Shown: positions 34,481-46,180 of the stretch, in pieces
Layout: each line of letters opens with the position of its first letter
Numbering within the stretch: the stretch's first letter is position 1
Source of the DNA: Manihot esculenta
Lineage: Eukaryota; Streptophyta; Magnoliopsida; Malpighiales; Euphorbiaceae
Direction of reading: 5' to 3'
Assembly: GCF_001659605.2 (NCBI RefSeq)
Contig: NC_035177.2
Span: forward strand, 5,886,701 to 5,950,700
DNA: 64,000 nucleotides
Translations under genes and position numbers: made by a program
The notes under the pieces: generated by a model
Seen by the model: the letters and a program-made list of their open reading frames with translations, nothing else
Databases searched by the model: none
What the model was told of the DNA's origin: nothing

Positions 34481-35394
34481 AGTGCACTAATTTCTAATTT
34501 TTTGCTTTTGCTCTTTCTTTTTTTCTTTCTTTCTTTCCTTTTTTTTTAACACTCCTTAATTTCCACATAATTATATGGTCTAGATAATGTCCTTTAAATC
34601 ATTCTCAACAAAGGACAACAACTCATTTAAAAGAACATGCATTCATTATCAATTATTTAAATAAGGACCATACTTCTTGAACTTTCAAAACAAGCCTTAA
34701 AAACAAAACTAACAAATTGAACAATAATGAATTTATTAAGCTAGCAAACAAATGGCATAAGAACTTGAATTATATGATTTTTTTTTGAATAAAATTTAAA
34801 ACTGAAAATAATACTGGAAAAACCTAGAAAAATTAAAATCCGAGAAACAATTCAGCAAGTGCAAGTATTGAGAAACTGCTGAGAAACATAAAAAATCTTA
34901 CAAGCTTAGATAAGCCTCTAGCAGAAATAGCAAAAACAATAGAAAAAATTTCCAAACACAGTAGAAATATCAGAAATATATATGTACATCAACCCATCAA
35001 CCAATCACAAAAAGCACTTCTATCCCAATCACTTCTCTCTCCCCCCACACTTACTCCTCACATTGTTCTCAATGTGGAAAAATTCAAGCAATGGGGGAAG
35101 TTCACAAATAAATTAGCAAAAGTGAATCAAAGAGAACTTCTTTGAGGAGTAAGTCGCCAAAAACTCAGGCTGGTGGTGGTTGGGATATGGGTAACTCCAA
35201 GTGAGAGAGGATGACATCTAACTTTACATCAAAGTGGTGCATTTTTGCCTCACTTTTGGCTAGACGGGTTTGATCATTAGGTTCTGGAGGTACTACTAAG
35301 GTTATTGGCGCTGACTTGTCCTTTGTTCGAAATAAGTGCGATCGTAATAAAATGATAAGACCTAGAGTTGCTTTAGAATCTCAGGTTTTACCTC
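34481..35394 (-). other. 3' non-coding region of the Athila-like element (continued)
   Basis: AT-rich, with no frame of note. It contains CCCCCCACACTTACTCCTC (about 35041), often seen as a conserved block in the 3' part of Athila/Tat elements. The stretch is broken from 24168-24803 by element C. Confidence 0.6.
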
Positions 35395-35604
35395 CTATTC
35401 TTCTTCCTTATCATCACTGGGCAGTTCATGAATAGGGGTCTTCCCCTTTACCTGTGAACGCGTCTGTCTCTTTGTCGCGATCGACAGAGAGGATGACAGC
35501 GAGGGTGCCGACGACAACACTGGTGGCTTAGCGGACGACGTGGGTGATGCAGCTGCAAATCTGTTAGGCGTGTGCGATTTAGTCGCTGAGGCTGCTGGCA
35601 TCAT
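35395..35604 (-). pseudogene. Small 3' ORF of the Athila-like element, function unknown
   Basis: A 69-codon frame rich in Ala, Ser, Pro, Thr and Lys with a KRQTRSQVKGK basic patch and an acidic end. Athila/Tat elements often carry an extra ORF in this region, but nothing here identifies an envelope-like protein: there is no signal peptide or membrane segment. It may be a remnant. Confidence 0.35.
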
Positions 35605-36089
35605 TCATGAAGTGTAGCGGTGGCGCGAGGAGGAGCGAGCTTCGGGCTGGGCGGTGGTGGCGTCGGGCTGGGTGGTCCACGCCATGGGTGGTGTACCTGT
35701 TGATGTAGAGAGACGCGAGAGGGAAAGGCTTTCAGGGAAGAAAAAGAAAGAGTGAAGAAGAGAAAAAGGAAAATATGGTTAAGTTTATTTTATTTATTTA
35801 TTTATTTTTTTATTTTTTATTATTCTTTTTACATAACAGCAAGTAAAATAGAATTTACATTCCTTTGGAGCAGTTTCAAAAATAATAACTTACCATCCAA
35901 ATGACTATTGAAGGTCATAAAAGGTCTCAAAAAGTCCAGAATTGTTCAGAAGGTCTAATCTCCTCCAAAGTAGAAAATAACAGATAAATAAATTTAAAAA
36001 AAATGAAAATTAAAAGAAACTCATTGGTAACTGTACAGACTTGGGCAAGCCTGTAACCCTGGGTTCCTTCCCAAGTAGCGCCCTTGTTT

Positions 36090-36897
36090 ATTTTTCTAAG
36101 CTAGACTTCAATGGCATGTTAAGCTTCATCCACTTCCATCTTCGTATTCATTCAGCATCCAAATCAACTTCATTGCTTTTAAAGTATTCAACTTGTAGGA
36201 GATTATGATTGGAAGTGTGTTATTACTTCCCAAAAATGCATATTTCAAATGAGTTGGAAGCATTTTTAACTCAAGTTCTGGTGCCTTGTGGCTCAAAGTG
36301 TCCAATGAGTGAACTGTTTCTATGATTTCTTCACTGAATTGCGATATGCTATTGTCAAGGCAATCCATTTTCAAGTTTTCGATTAAACTAACTCCAGATT
36401 GTCTTCCTTGCTTACTCGAAATGCTTCTTGAGTGAGAGGATTAACAATGTCTATGCTGCAAAGAAAAAAATTATCATCAAAATACTTCATTGCATCGTAG
36501 ACATTAAATTTTATCTCTTCTCCATCAAACTCTATTGTGAGCGTGCCTTCATGCACGTCGATCTTCATTCTAGCATGCTAAGGAATGGTCTTCCTAGCAA
36601 TAAATCTGTAGGGTTGGATGTACTGTCATCTTCCATGTCCAAGACAAAGAAGTCAGCTGGGAAAATTAATTTTCCTACTTGGACCAAAATATCCTCCAAC
36701 ACGCCTTTAGGATAGACTATTGATCTGTCGGCGAGTTAGAGTGTGATTCCTGTTTGTTTCAAAGGACCTACATCTAAAGAAAAATAAATAGACAGATGCA
36801 TAACATTTATGGAAGCTCCTAAATCACACATTTCCTTCTTGATTTCAAGGTTTCCAACTTTACATGATATTGCAAACATGCCTTTATCTTTACATTT
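36090..36897 (-). pseudogene. pol: Protease and truncated RT start of the Athila-like pol
   Basis: In the minus direction the aspartic protease has a CDLGASINVM site (about 36825), an ADRS segment, LGRPFLSMLR (about 36575) and a C-terminal FNVYDAMKY part. The LKMLPTHLKYAFLG region that leads into RT in this lineage follows (about 36280-36240). At about 36110 the sequence passes straight into the segment normally found after integrase, so RT, RNase H and integrase are absent. At least three stops lie in this block. Confidence 0.8.
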
Positions 36898-38500
36898 TTA
36901 TAGAAACTTTCTTTGATGTACAGCTGACACATTCTCCCCCACTTTAATCTTTTTGTGCCCATACAATTTTCTTTTATTAGTGCAAAGATCTTTTAGAAAG
37001 GGTATATTTACCTGGACTTTGCGAAAAATCTTCAAGATCTCTTTTTCTTCCTTTTCTCTTTTTGATTGAGCAAATCTTTCAGGAAAAGGAGGACATATTA
37101 CCTGAATTGGGGATTGTTCTACCTCTGATTTTTGACGCTGATTCTCTATTGGAATTTCTATTTCTGCTTTTGCCTTTAGGTCTGTCATACTGCCTTGGGC
37201 AAGCCTCTTCGGGCTGGAAGATTCCAACGCCTTCCCACTTTGCAGCATAATTGTGCTTGCTTTCTGTTTCGGATTTGGTACGGTTTGGGAGGATAGTTTC
37301 CCTTGAGATTTCAGCTTGCTCACTGATGTAGCAAGTTGGCTCATTTGATTCTCCAAATTCTGTATGCTCGATTTCATTTTCTATTGAAAAGCAAGAGTGC
37401 TATTAGTAAGGGATTGTTCAAGGTCTTCTAGAGACATATCTGATTTTGCAGCTTGATAGTTTGCTCTTGGCTAGAACTTCTGTTGTCTATTCCCATAGCT
37501 AAGGTTTGGATGATCTCTCCACCTCGGATTGTGAGTGCTTGAAAATGGGTCATACTTTTTTTGTTGTCCATTGAATCCTCCAATGTTATAAACCTGTTGC
37601 ATACCTTCCTGAAGGGTAGGACACATGTCTGTGGGATGGTTGGCTCATTTGCAAATGCCACAAGTCTGTACATTATTTCCTACAACCAACTGTTGAATTG
37701 CAGTGGTAAGTTGTGAAATTTTAGAATCTAAAGATGCAATACTTACCTCATTCGCATTCCTAGGAATGTCTTCATCTCGGTTATACTGTCTAGAGTTTGT
37801 ACCCAATTTTGAGATTAAAGTTTTACCTTCTTTAGGTTTCATTTTCCCAATGGCTCCTCCACTAGCAACATCTATTATTCTCCTTTCTAATGGCAAAAGT
37901 CCTTTGTTGAAGTGAAGATTGAGCTGTTTTGGAGTAATTTCATATTTTGGATAACTTGCAATTAATTTCTTATAATGTTCCCAATATTCATATAGAGTTT
38001 CATTTTTTCTTTGTTTGATTCCACTTATTTTCTTTCTTATAGATGATGCTTTGGTTGCTGAAAAAAACCTTTCTAATAAAAAGTCTATAATTTGCACCCA
38101 AGTGGTGATTGAACCCGGGTGCAAATAGTAGAGCCAATCTTTAGCAGATTCAATCAAAGTAAAAGGAAAAGCTACCAACTTTATTTGTTCGTCAATTATT
38201 CCTTATGGTCTCATACTTGAACAAACCACATAAAACTCTTTCAGATGACGATGTGGGTCTTCATTCTCCAAACCTTGGAATTTTGGTAACATGTGAATCA
38301 TACATGTTCGAAATTCCAAGGGTGTATTCAACACTGGGTATGTGATGCAAAGGGATTGTTCTTCAGCGGCAGTAGTTGCAGCCATTGTGTCTTTTTGGTT
38401 AGTGTCAATTGGAGGCTTGGTTGTTGTTGAAGATGAGGTGTCTTCAGTGCACAAAGGTGATTGGGCAGGTGATTGAGAGGCTCTGAATTAGCCTGTTTTT
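36898..38500 (-). pseudogene. gag: gag of the Athila-like element
   Basis: Minus-strand frames cover the capsid part. RTCMIHMLPKFQG and HLKEFYVVC (about 38310-38220) are followed by FPFTLIESAKDWLYYL, SITTWVQI and a GLLPLERRIIDVASGG stretch (about 38178-37840), typical of Athila/Tat Retrotrans_gag proteins. A CX2C-type cysteine pair (about 37665-37640) and a coiled-coil-prone MKSSIQNLENQMSQLA segment (about 37375) follow. Frames break at about 38210, 37650 and 37400 by small indels or stops. The protein would form particles; here it cannot be made whole. Confidence 0.8.
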
Positions 38501-38611
38501 GTGACTTGGTTGCTTTTCTCAATCTTTTTCCAGACTTCTCAATTTCTCAATCAAACTGAATTCTGCAATTTTTAGACCTGATCATAAAAATAAAAACAAA
38601 CTGTTAAAGGT

Positions 38612-38629
38612 ACCTGGCAATGGCGCCAA
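38612..38629 (-). other. Primer binding site of the Athila-like element (tRNA-Asp)
   Basis: Minus-strand TTTGGCGCCATTGCCAGG contains TGGCGCCATTGCC, matching the tRNA-Asp primer site TGGCGCCGTTGCC known for Athila-type elements with one change. It lies five bases from the LTR end. Confidence 0.8.
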
Positions 38630-38633
38630 AATT

Positions 38634-39492
38634 TGACGAGTGTTAAATCCATCAATTAAAACTTATCTCCCTTTCCTAGATTCAATATGAATTTGTAGAT
38701 AGTGTAAGTAAGTATCAATCCCACAGAGATCTTAACTCTATTTAATTTAGATGACTAGCTGAATAAGAAAAATATTTTAAAACAAAAAGAGAGAAGAAGA
38801 GAATTTTTATTTGAAGAAATTGAATTTGCCTTGGGAAAGCCAAAAAAAACTTAAAAGAAATACAAACAACGCAATTGAGATGGTGAAATAGGTAATCAAA
38901 TTAAATTCAGCTGAAGGTAATCAAATTAAATTCAGCTGAAGGTAATCAAATTGAGAGGTTTGGCAGTTGATCATTGATTAGAAAAATAATTCATTTTATT
39001 TCTATTGTTTGGTTATAGGGGTCAAACACGCGAATCTCACCAATTCTTCCTTATGATTATTTTAATTCGCTTCGTGCTTAAATTAATTTCTAGTTAACTA
39101 ACAACTCCAATACGCATATAGATTTAATTAGTTAACTGCTTTAAGAGAGAACTCAAACTTGATCAATAATAACACACAAATTATTTAAATCAAATATACT
39201 AATTCCTTAACATAAACGAATATGCTAATTGCTACTTGTTATTAACCTAATTAAATAATTACAGATTGAATTAGATTAATTAGCAAAAAGTTTTCTTTCC
39301 AAGAGATTCAATGGGCCCCTTGAATTCCTAAGAAGAAAACAATGGAGGTGATATTCCTCGAAAATAGAAATTAATAGGAAATAGAAATAAGATAAAGAAA
39401 ATTTAAGCACATAATCTCACAACTTGAATAAAACATCAAATTTGGATTAACCTTCAACTAAAAAGAATTGTTTAGCCTCTAAGGGCCATAAC
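38634..39492 (-). repeat. 5' LTR of the Athila-like element, truncated at the D junction
   Basis: Aligns with 22815-23655 of the 3' LTR, then stops matching at about 39492, where element D's LTR sequence starts mid-way. A direct repeat of GGTAATCAAATTAAATTCAG (about 38890-38950) makes it longer than the other LTR here. Confidence 0.85.
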
Positions 39493-41035
39493 ATTTACAT
39501 GCTTTAGAGTAGATGTAAATGTTAGGGTTTATGTTAGTTTTATGCTCAAATGTATGCTATGTTGATGTTTGTTGGGGTTTAGGCTAGTTTTATGCCCCTA
39601 TATGCTTGAGAATGTGTTTATGCATGTTTTTGCATGAGTTAGTTTGAGTTGAGAGGTTTGGGGTGGCTGGATGTGCTTGTGAGGCTTGGGTTCTGCCCTT
39701 TGGAAGAGCCCAGGTTCGGCTGCCGAACCTGTCTGGAGGTAGCTTTAGGCCGCCTAAACTCGCCCCCGAAAGTTTGGACTTTCGGCTCTGGAGGGGAGTT
39801 TCGGCCGCCGAACCTGCCCCCGAAAGTACCTGAGTTTCGGCTCTGGACAGACTTTTGGCCGCTGAACCCTGCCCCCGAAAGTGCATGACTTTCGGCTCTG
39901 GAGGGACTTTCGGCCGCCGAACCTACCGCCGAAAGTGCCCTGTTTAGCCTTCCTTTGCATGTTTTCCATGAATGTTTTATGATGTTTTAGGGGGTTTTTG
40001 GGGAGATGTTTAGAGTCATGTTAGTATATATTTGGTCCCTCATTTGAGTCCACTTGTATAGGTTCGGACCCGAGGAACCGAGGACCCCAGCAGTGAGATA
40101 GCTGCTGCAGAGTCAGTCCAGTATCTGCCAGAGGTGAGTAGAACATAACTTCTTTTATTTTCAAAGCAAGGAGATCCGTTTTAGCACGATCCATGCATCA
40201 CGAATGCCATGATATGTATTAGGTTGTTTTGCATTAGAATTCATGAATATGATGCATTGCATTAATTATTGTTGATGTGGATGGATTTTGGATGAACCAT
40301 TAGCCCTCAGTATGATAAGGAAGTCCAGGGCTGCCCATGCCACGCGTCCTAGCACAGTGTAAGAAAGTCTAGGGCTGCCCATGCCACGCGTCCTGGCAAT
40401 TTGTTATGATAATGAGGAAAGAGGGGGTTATTGGTGACAAATCCATCCGTGATGTGAATTGTTTGTGATGTGACGCATTTCATGATGGCATATCTATATA
40501 AATTGTTTTATATGTTCTGCTCACTGGGCTCTAGTAGCTTACCCTTTCCCTTAACCCCCAAGTTTGCAGGTTCGGGGTAGACCAGGAAGTCAGCAAGAGT
40601 AAAAGTGTTATGTATGTAATAGTTTAGTTGTGGACATGAAAGACAATGAAATGTATGTATTGTCAGATATTGTACAGTTTTGTATTGAGGATTAGTATTG
40701 TGCTTGACCCTAGAGTGTTTGGTTAATCCCTTTTGATACATGATCTTTATGTAATGTTTTATTAATGTGTTGTTAACCAAGCTTGATGTATGTAATGTTG
40801 ACCCAACTAGAGCATTTGATGAGGGCTCTAGTGTGGGATTTTAATGTATTCAGTTTCAGTGCATGCACCGGTCGAGCTTGGTAAATGGAAAATTTAAAGT
40901 TTTTACGTAAATGTATGATCATGTATGGGATTTATCAGGTATGACAGGTTGTATGTTAGGCTTGCTACGGGTCCCGGTGACCTTAAGTCGATCTGGATCC
41001 TAGCGTCGGTAGCGGTCCGATTTCGGGTCGTTACA
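39493..41035 (+). repeat. 5' LTR of element D, first 550-600 bases missing
   Basis: Begins inside the LTR at a position equal to about 25380 of LTR C and ends TCGGGTCGTTACA. It includes the palindrome island (39710-39945), donor CAGAG/GTGAG (GT 40134) and two hairpin units (40322-40398). TATA box and U3 are lost. Confidence 0.93.
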
Positions 41036-41038
41036 GAT

Positions 41039-41051
41039 TGGTATCAGAGCC
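41039..41051 (+). other. Primer binding site of D
   Basis: TGGTATCAGAGCC, unmutated, three bases after the LTR end. Confidence 0.92.
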
Positions 41052-41280
41052 CTAGGTTCATATGGTCGGACCTAGAGTGTGTCGGGCTCATAGAGGTTCT
41101 AGAAGGGCAAGCACAATAGGAAAAATCATGTCCACTAGGATAGGATGTAGAGTCCTGTCTTGAATGATGATGTGAAATGCCATGATTTTATACATGTGCA
41201 TTAATGATATGTGATGTATGTGATGCGGGTTCATGTGTTTCCACATGAACCATTTGATGCTGATGTTTTGTGTATGTGTT

Positions 41281-41289
41281 ATTTTCCAG
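41281..41289 (+). promoter_or_regulatory. Putative splice acceptor before gag of D
   Basis: ATTTTCCAG ends eight bases before ATG 41298, the same spacing as in the relatives. Confidence 0.45.
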
Positions 41290-41297
41290 TAAGCAGG

Positions 41298-42847
41298 ATG
41301 AGAGGCACTCGTCGATCTGCACGATTGATTGGAGTCCCACCAGAAAGTGAGGGCATGGATGCCCGTCCCCCTGCATTACCAAGGGCAATGTCCTGTAGAT
41401 CTAGCAGGGATAGAGTGTCAAGGGACCCTAGAAGGTCTTTTGATGCAAGCTGAAAAGGAACAGTTCAAGGAGGAGTGTCAGCTGAGAGGGATGAAATGGA
41501 GGTTGACCAGAGAAGGGATGGAAGCTTAGGTGTGAGCATGTCTAAAGAGGGCATAGGAGAATCTCAAGGAGGCACTCAGGCGTCAGGGTTTGCTCAACCA
41601 CCCCAATATCAACCCTTTCCACAGGGCCCCGGGTATTCGATGGGAGGTACATCGGATTATCCCAGCTTTAACCCTTATCCCTCTTTCATGCCTTACCCTC
41701 CTTTCTATCCATCATACCCCCAGTATCCCATGTATCCACCCTCACCTTTCTATCCAAATGTAACAAACCCTAATCTGGGGAATGTTGCACCTCCTTCACC
41801 ACCCCCTGAACCTGTAGCTCCTGAAGTCCAAGTGCCCAAGCCTAGCTCATCTGGAGGGAGCAGAGTTAAGATGACTGATTACTTGAAGCTGGATGCTCCC
41901 AAGTTCAAGACGGGAGATGATCCATTTAAGTACCTGAAGACAATAAAAATGATTACAGATGAGTTAGGGGCAGATGATTGTAGAGCCATTCAGATGGCGG
42001 GGTTCACTCTTAAATGCAAAAAGGCCCGTGAGTGGTTTAAAAATTATGTGGACCCCAGATTGGACAGTTTAACCTAGGAGGAGTTTGCTAATGAATTTGC
42101 AGGATGGGCTTTCCCTGATAGCTCAAGGGAATTGAAGATAATTGAGTTTGAGCAGTTGAGGCAGACTGAAGAGATGAGTGTGGATGAGTTTACAGATAAG
42201 TTCTTGGAGCTGTTGCCATTTGTGGAGCAAACTTATGATACATATCAGAAGAAGGCCAGGAGGTATACCATGAGGCTCCACCCTAGGTATTCCTCCCTAA
42301 TTCTTGCAGCAGAGAGGGAGAGCTTCCACACTATTGTGGATGCAGCACGGAAGATGGAGGCTAGTGCCATTATTCAAGGGACAGTCAAGCAGTCAGTGGC
42401 ACAGTCCTCGGGTTCCAAGACCCCAGGCGGAGGAAAGTTAGATCCCTCTTCTCTTAGTGCAGCAGCTTCGGGCAGTAAAAAGTGGGGCAGATCCAAGACC
42501 AAGAAGAGCAAGTTCTGGAACCGTTTGAAGTCAGGTATGGGTTTAGGTGGTGGCTCGAGCTCAGGTTCAGATGGTTCAGAATGCATGAGGTGTGGGAAGC
42601 CGCATAAGGGAGTGTGTCGGCTTGGGATGATAGCCTGCTTCAGGTGTGGGCAGGAGGGACACATGGCACGGGAGTGTCCTAGGGCACCTTTTATGGCACC
42701 ATCCCAGCAGACAGCTTCTGGCAGTGTGGCACAGCCAACAGATCCAGCCATGACTCAGGGCAGTGGCAGAGGCCGAAGGAGAGGGCAGCCTCTTCTTCAG
42801 TAGGTTCCCGGGGTGAAGGTCCATCAGCTCCAGCTCGGATCTTCACT
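41298..42847 (+). pseudogene. gag: gag of element D (two stops and a frameshift)
   Basis: Standard family Gag with Tyr/Pro-rich segment (about 41670-41760), capsid (41870-42290) and two zinc knuckles (CMRCGKPHKGVC and CFRCGQEGHMAREC, about 42585-42676). TGA at 41451 and TAG at 42075 (a Trp in relatives) interrupt it. One base is lost at about 42780 in the Gly/Arg-rich tail, putting the end of gag and pol in another frame. The gag/protease boundary reads CAACAG, without the amber codon found in C and F. Confidence 0.9.
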
Positions 42848-43255
42848 ATGACACAACAGGAGGCGAACACATCCAACACCGTGGTGTCAGGTAATCTCAT
42901 CATTGGGTGTTCAGATGTGTATGCTTTAATGGACCCTGGTGCATCTCATTCTTTTATTGCTCCGATAGCCGTTGAGATGTTGGGTTTGATAGTCTCTGGG
43001 TTAGAGTGCCCCCTCTGGGTCAGTGGACCCAAGTGTGATCCATCAGTGGTAGAGTCAGTCTGCCGGTATAGTCCAGTGTTTGTGGAGAGTAGATGCCTTC
43101 CGACCGACCTTGTGGTTCTAGACTTGATGGATTTTGATGTCATTCTAGGGATGGATTGGCTATCTGCTCATGGTGCTACCTTGGACTGCAGAGACAAGGT
43201 AGTCAGGTTCAGAGATCAGGATGGGTCAGAGGTTGTCTTCAGAGGAGACAGGAGG
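42848..43255 (+). pseudogene. pol: pol of element D, protease segment (left of E)
   Basis: Protease with [10 protein letters not shown] (about 42930) and the VILGMDWLS block (about 43140). Open until element E inserts at 43256 after GGAGG. Confidence 0.88.
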
Positions 43256-45787
43256 TGTAACGACCCGGAAACCGATACCCCTCTGTAATGGCCCGAACTG
43301 CTACCGGCGCTAGGATCCAGATCGGCTTAAGGCCGCCGGGACCCGTAGCAAGCCTAACATACATCCTATCACCTGGTCAAATTCCATATATGATCAATAC
43401 TTAAACATAAAAACTGAAACATCTTATGTAAATACCGAGCTTGACCTGTATGCGACATAACTGGAAACAGAAAAGAACCCCTTACTAGAGCCCTCATCAA
43501 AACTCTAGTTGGGTTAACAACATACATCAAGCTGGGATTTCATCCAAAGAACTAGAACCTAACCGGTGCATGCATCAAACCACAAACACAAGACCTCCAC
43601 TAGGGTCCTCATCAAACACTAGCGTGGTAAACAACACATGCCACCAGTTCAGTTCCAACACAACTCAACAAAAGCCATAACATTAAAACATTATATACAT
43701 CATGTACTACAAAGGGACTAACCAAGTCTTAGGGCCAAGCACATTTCTAATCCATAAACATAACTCTTACAATACATAACATCTTACAAAAAGAATATGG
43801 AATCTTAATACATGTCCACACTAAAAGCTTACTAATCTATTACATAACCATAACCTTTACCCTTGACGTCCTCCTGGACTACTTCTGACCTGCAAAACTG
43901 GGGTTAGGGGAGACGGGTGAGCTAAAAAGCCCAGTGAGTAGAAACAAAGAAAACAGTTCATTAATTACATGCTTTCATGAAATGCGTCATAGCACAAACA
44001 AATCATATCACGGATTGGACCCAACCCCAAAACATCCCTTCCAGTCTCAGTATGCCCGGCCCGGCCGGGTCTCACAACCTTCGTATGCCTGGCCCGGCCA
44101 GGTCTTACAACAACTGTATATGTATGCCTGGCCCGGCCAGGTCTCACAACATCTCTAGGGCTAATGGGGTCGTTCTTGGTCCAATCTCCATCAATAGTAA
44201 ATAATGCAATGCTTCATATTCGTGTAACTAGTGCAATCAACCTATTACATATAAACATGATGCATGAGCATGCTTTAGGCATTTGATTTCATAAAATAAA
44301 GATTAAGTTTAGTTCTACTCACCTCTGGCAGACGCTGAACTGACTCTGCAACAGCTAACACTGATGGCCTCCTCGATCCCTCGGGTCCGATCCTACACAG
44401 GTGGACTCGAATGAGGTGCCAACACACTCTAAACAACTCATAAACAACTACCCAAAAAACCCTTAAAACATCACTTAAACATGGATAGAAAACAACCTTG
44501 AAAAGGCTGGACAGGGCACTTTTGGCGGCACCTTCAGCGGCCGAACCCTCCCTCCAGAGACGAAACTCGGGCACCTTCGGCCGCCGAAAGTCCCACTCCA
44601 GAGACGAAAGTCAGGCACTTTCGGCGGCCGAACCTTCCTTCGGCGGCCGAAAGTCTGCTTTCAAGCCAAAACTCAACTTTCGGGGGCAATGTTAGGCGGC
44701 CAAACCATGCATCCACAGACAGGTTCGGCGGCTGAAGCCACTTTCAGCGACCGAACCTGAGTTCTTCCCAGAAGGGCAGAACTCAGCTTCTCATGCATTC
44801 AAGCCTCCCAAACCTTCCAAACACCCCAAAACAAGCACCCAACTTTACCAAAACATGCATAAACCTTAAACCATGCATAAAGGAGCTTAACAACCAGATT
44901 AAACTGCAAAAACAACATCAAAACATACCTAGATAGTTTATGACCCACATAGGCCAAAACCATCAAAACAACCCAAATCCTCACATACTCTCTCCCCATC
45001 ATGCATACTCACTCCCACATGCATAAAGGAGCATAAACTAACAACATATCATCACATAAACACATATAATCATACATTGGGCATCAAACCCACATAAACC
45101 TAAACATGCATATCTACCCATTAAAACACCATTAAACTTACTTAAAACTTCATTAAAACATAAAGGGAAGCATAGATCCACACTTACCTCTTGAAGATCG
45201 AGGGTTGGTGCGATCCCTAACTTGGAGATGGGAGGAAACTAATCCTTGGGTCTCCAAGCTCCCAAAACTTGATCTAAGCTTGAAAACTCTTTAAAAACAG
45301 CCATGGAACTCATGAAAACATGAAGGAGATGAAGAAAAACATGAAAACGGCCAAGGGAGGACAAAAACTCACCTGAGCTCGAGAAAAGGGGAGAAAACTC
45401 GCCCATTTCCGATCTGAGGGCCCTTTATAGGTGGCCTGGTCAGAGACCTTCGGCAGCCTAACGTGCCCCCTAAACTCATGCATGTTCGGCGGCCGAACCT
45501 TGGCTCGTTCAAACAAGACTTTCGGAGGCCAAAAGCACTCCCGAAGCCTTTCCATGTTCGGCGGCCGAACTTCACTTTCGGCGGCCGAACCTGGCAAACG
45601 CCTCCTTGGTCTATTCTTTTCAAAACTCAAATCTTTTCCATTTAAAACCATGAAATTATTGTGAAAACATTTTAGAAAACACATTTTACCCTTCTAGAAA
45701 CCTCTGGCATATTCAGAATTCCAGATTTCAACGAAGATTCCGCCGGAAGGTAGGGATTCTGATACCGGAATCTAGCCGGGTATTACA
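43256..45787 (-). repeat. 3' LTR of element E (2532 bp)
   Basis: Minus orientation; plus-strand ends are TGTAACGACCCG and CCGGGTATTACA. It has a TATA box (45423-45429), palindrome island (about 44520-44760), three GGCCCGGCC palindrome units (44051-44150), and a 28-bp duplicated tip (43256-43283). Confidence 0.96.
44051..44150 (-). repeat. Hairpin units in 3' LTR E (3 copies)
   Basis: Three units contain CCCGGCCCGGCCGGG or CCTGGCCCGGCCAGG. The outer pairs change together (CCCGG/CCGGG against CCTGG/CCAGG), keeping each unit palindromic. They occupy the same LTR position as the hairpins in A, C, D and F. Confidence 0.88.
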
Positions 45788-45824
45788 TTCTTCCCCCTTT
45801 AAGAACATTCGTCCCCGAATGTTC
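45788..45824 (-). other. Polypurine tract and stem-loop of element E
   Basis: On the minus strand GAACATTCG and CGAATGTTC form a perfect 9-bp stem (45824-45803), followed by AAAGGGGGAAGAA (45800-45788) abutting the 3' LTR. The second copy is at 50643-50679. Confidence 0.85.
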
Positions 45825-46180
45825 CACAAACAAACAGGCATCTCAAAACATAGCATCAATCATACATAAACAAGCAAGCAATCAAACAAGCAAAACTTAA
45901 AACCCTCTCTCCAAAAAGAGAGACACAGGTACTGCTGGAGTAAGAACACCCGAGTCTTCCAGGCACACCTTTTTCCCAAAAAAACCACCTTAGCAATACC
46001 CCAACCTTCTCCTGAACTCAACACGCATCCACTGCGCTACTCTGATCCTTACTCTTTCTCTCTTCTTCACCTCTTCACCTTTACCAACTGGCTTCTTCTC
46101 ACTGCTAACCCAAAACTAACTCTAACTCTCACAGGTAGTACCCGGATTTTAGATTTATCTTGGAAAACAATCAGCTTCTA

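Larger units (their letters stand above)
22815..39492 (-). mobile_element. Athila-like Ty3/gypsy element, minus strand, pol-deleted, split by element C
   Basis: In the minus direction the order is partial 5' LTR (39492-38634), tRNA-Asp primer site (38629-38612), gag, protease, the start of RT, then directly the 3' non-coding part, polypurine tract and 3' LTR (24167-22815). RT, RNase H and integrase are missing, so it is a non-autonomous deletion derivative. The gag type and tRNA-Asp primer suit the Athila lineage. Full-length chromovirus C (24804-34475) sits in its 3' part with duplication ATAGG. Its own target duplication cannot be checked because the right LTR is cut at about 39492. Confidence 0.85.

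Noticed and set aside
35395..35604. Envelope-like protein of the Athila-like element
   Set aside because: Only 69 codons, with no signal peptide, membrane segment or cysteine pattern.
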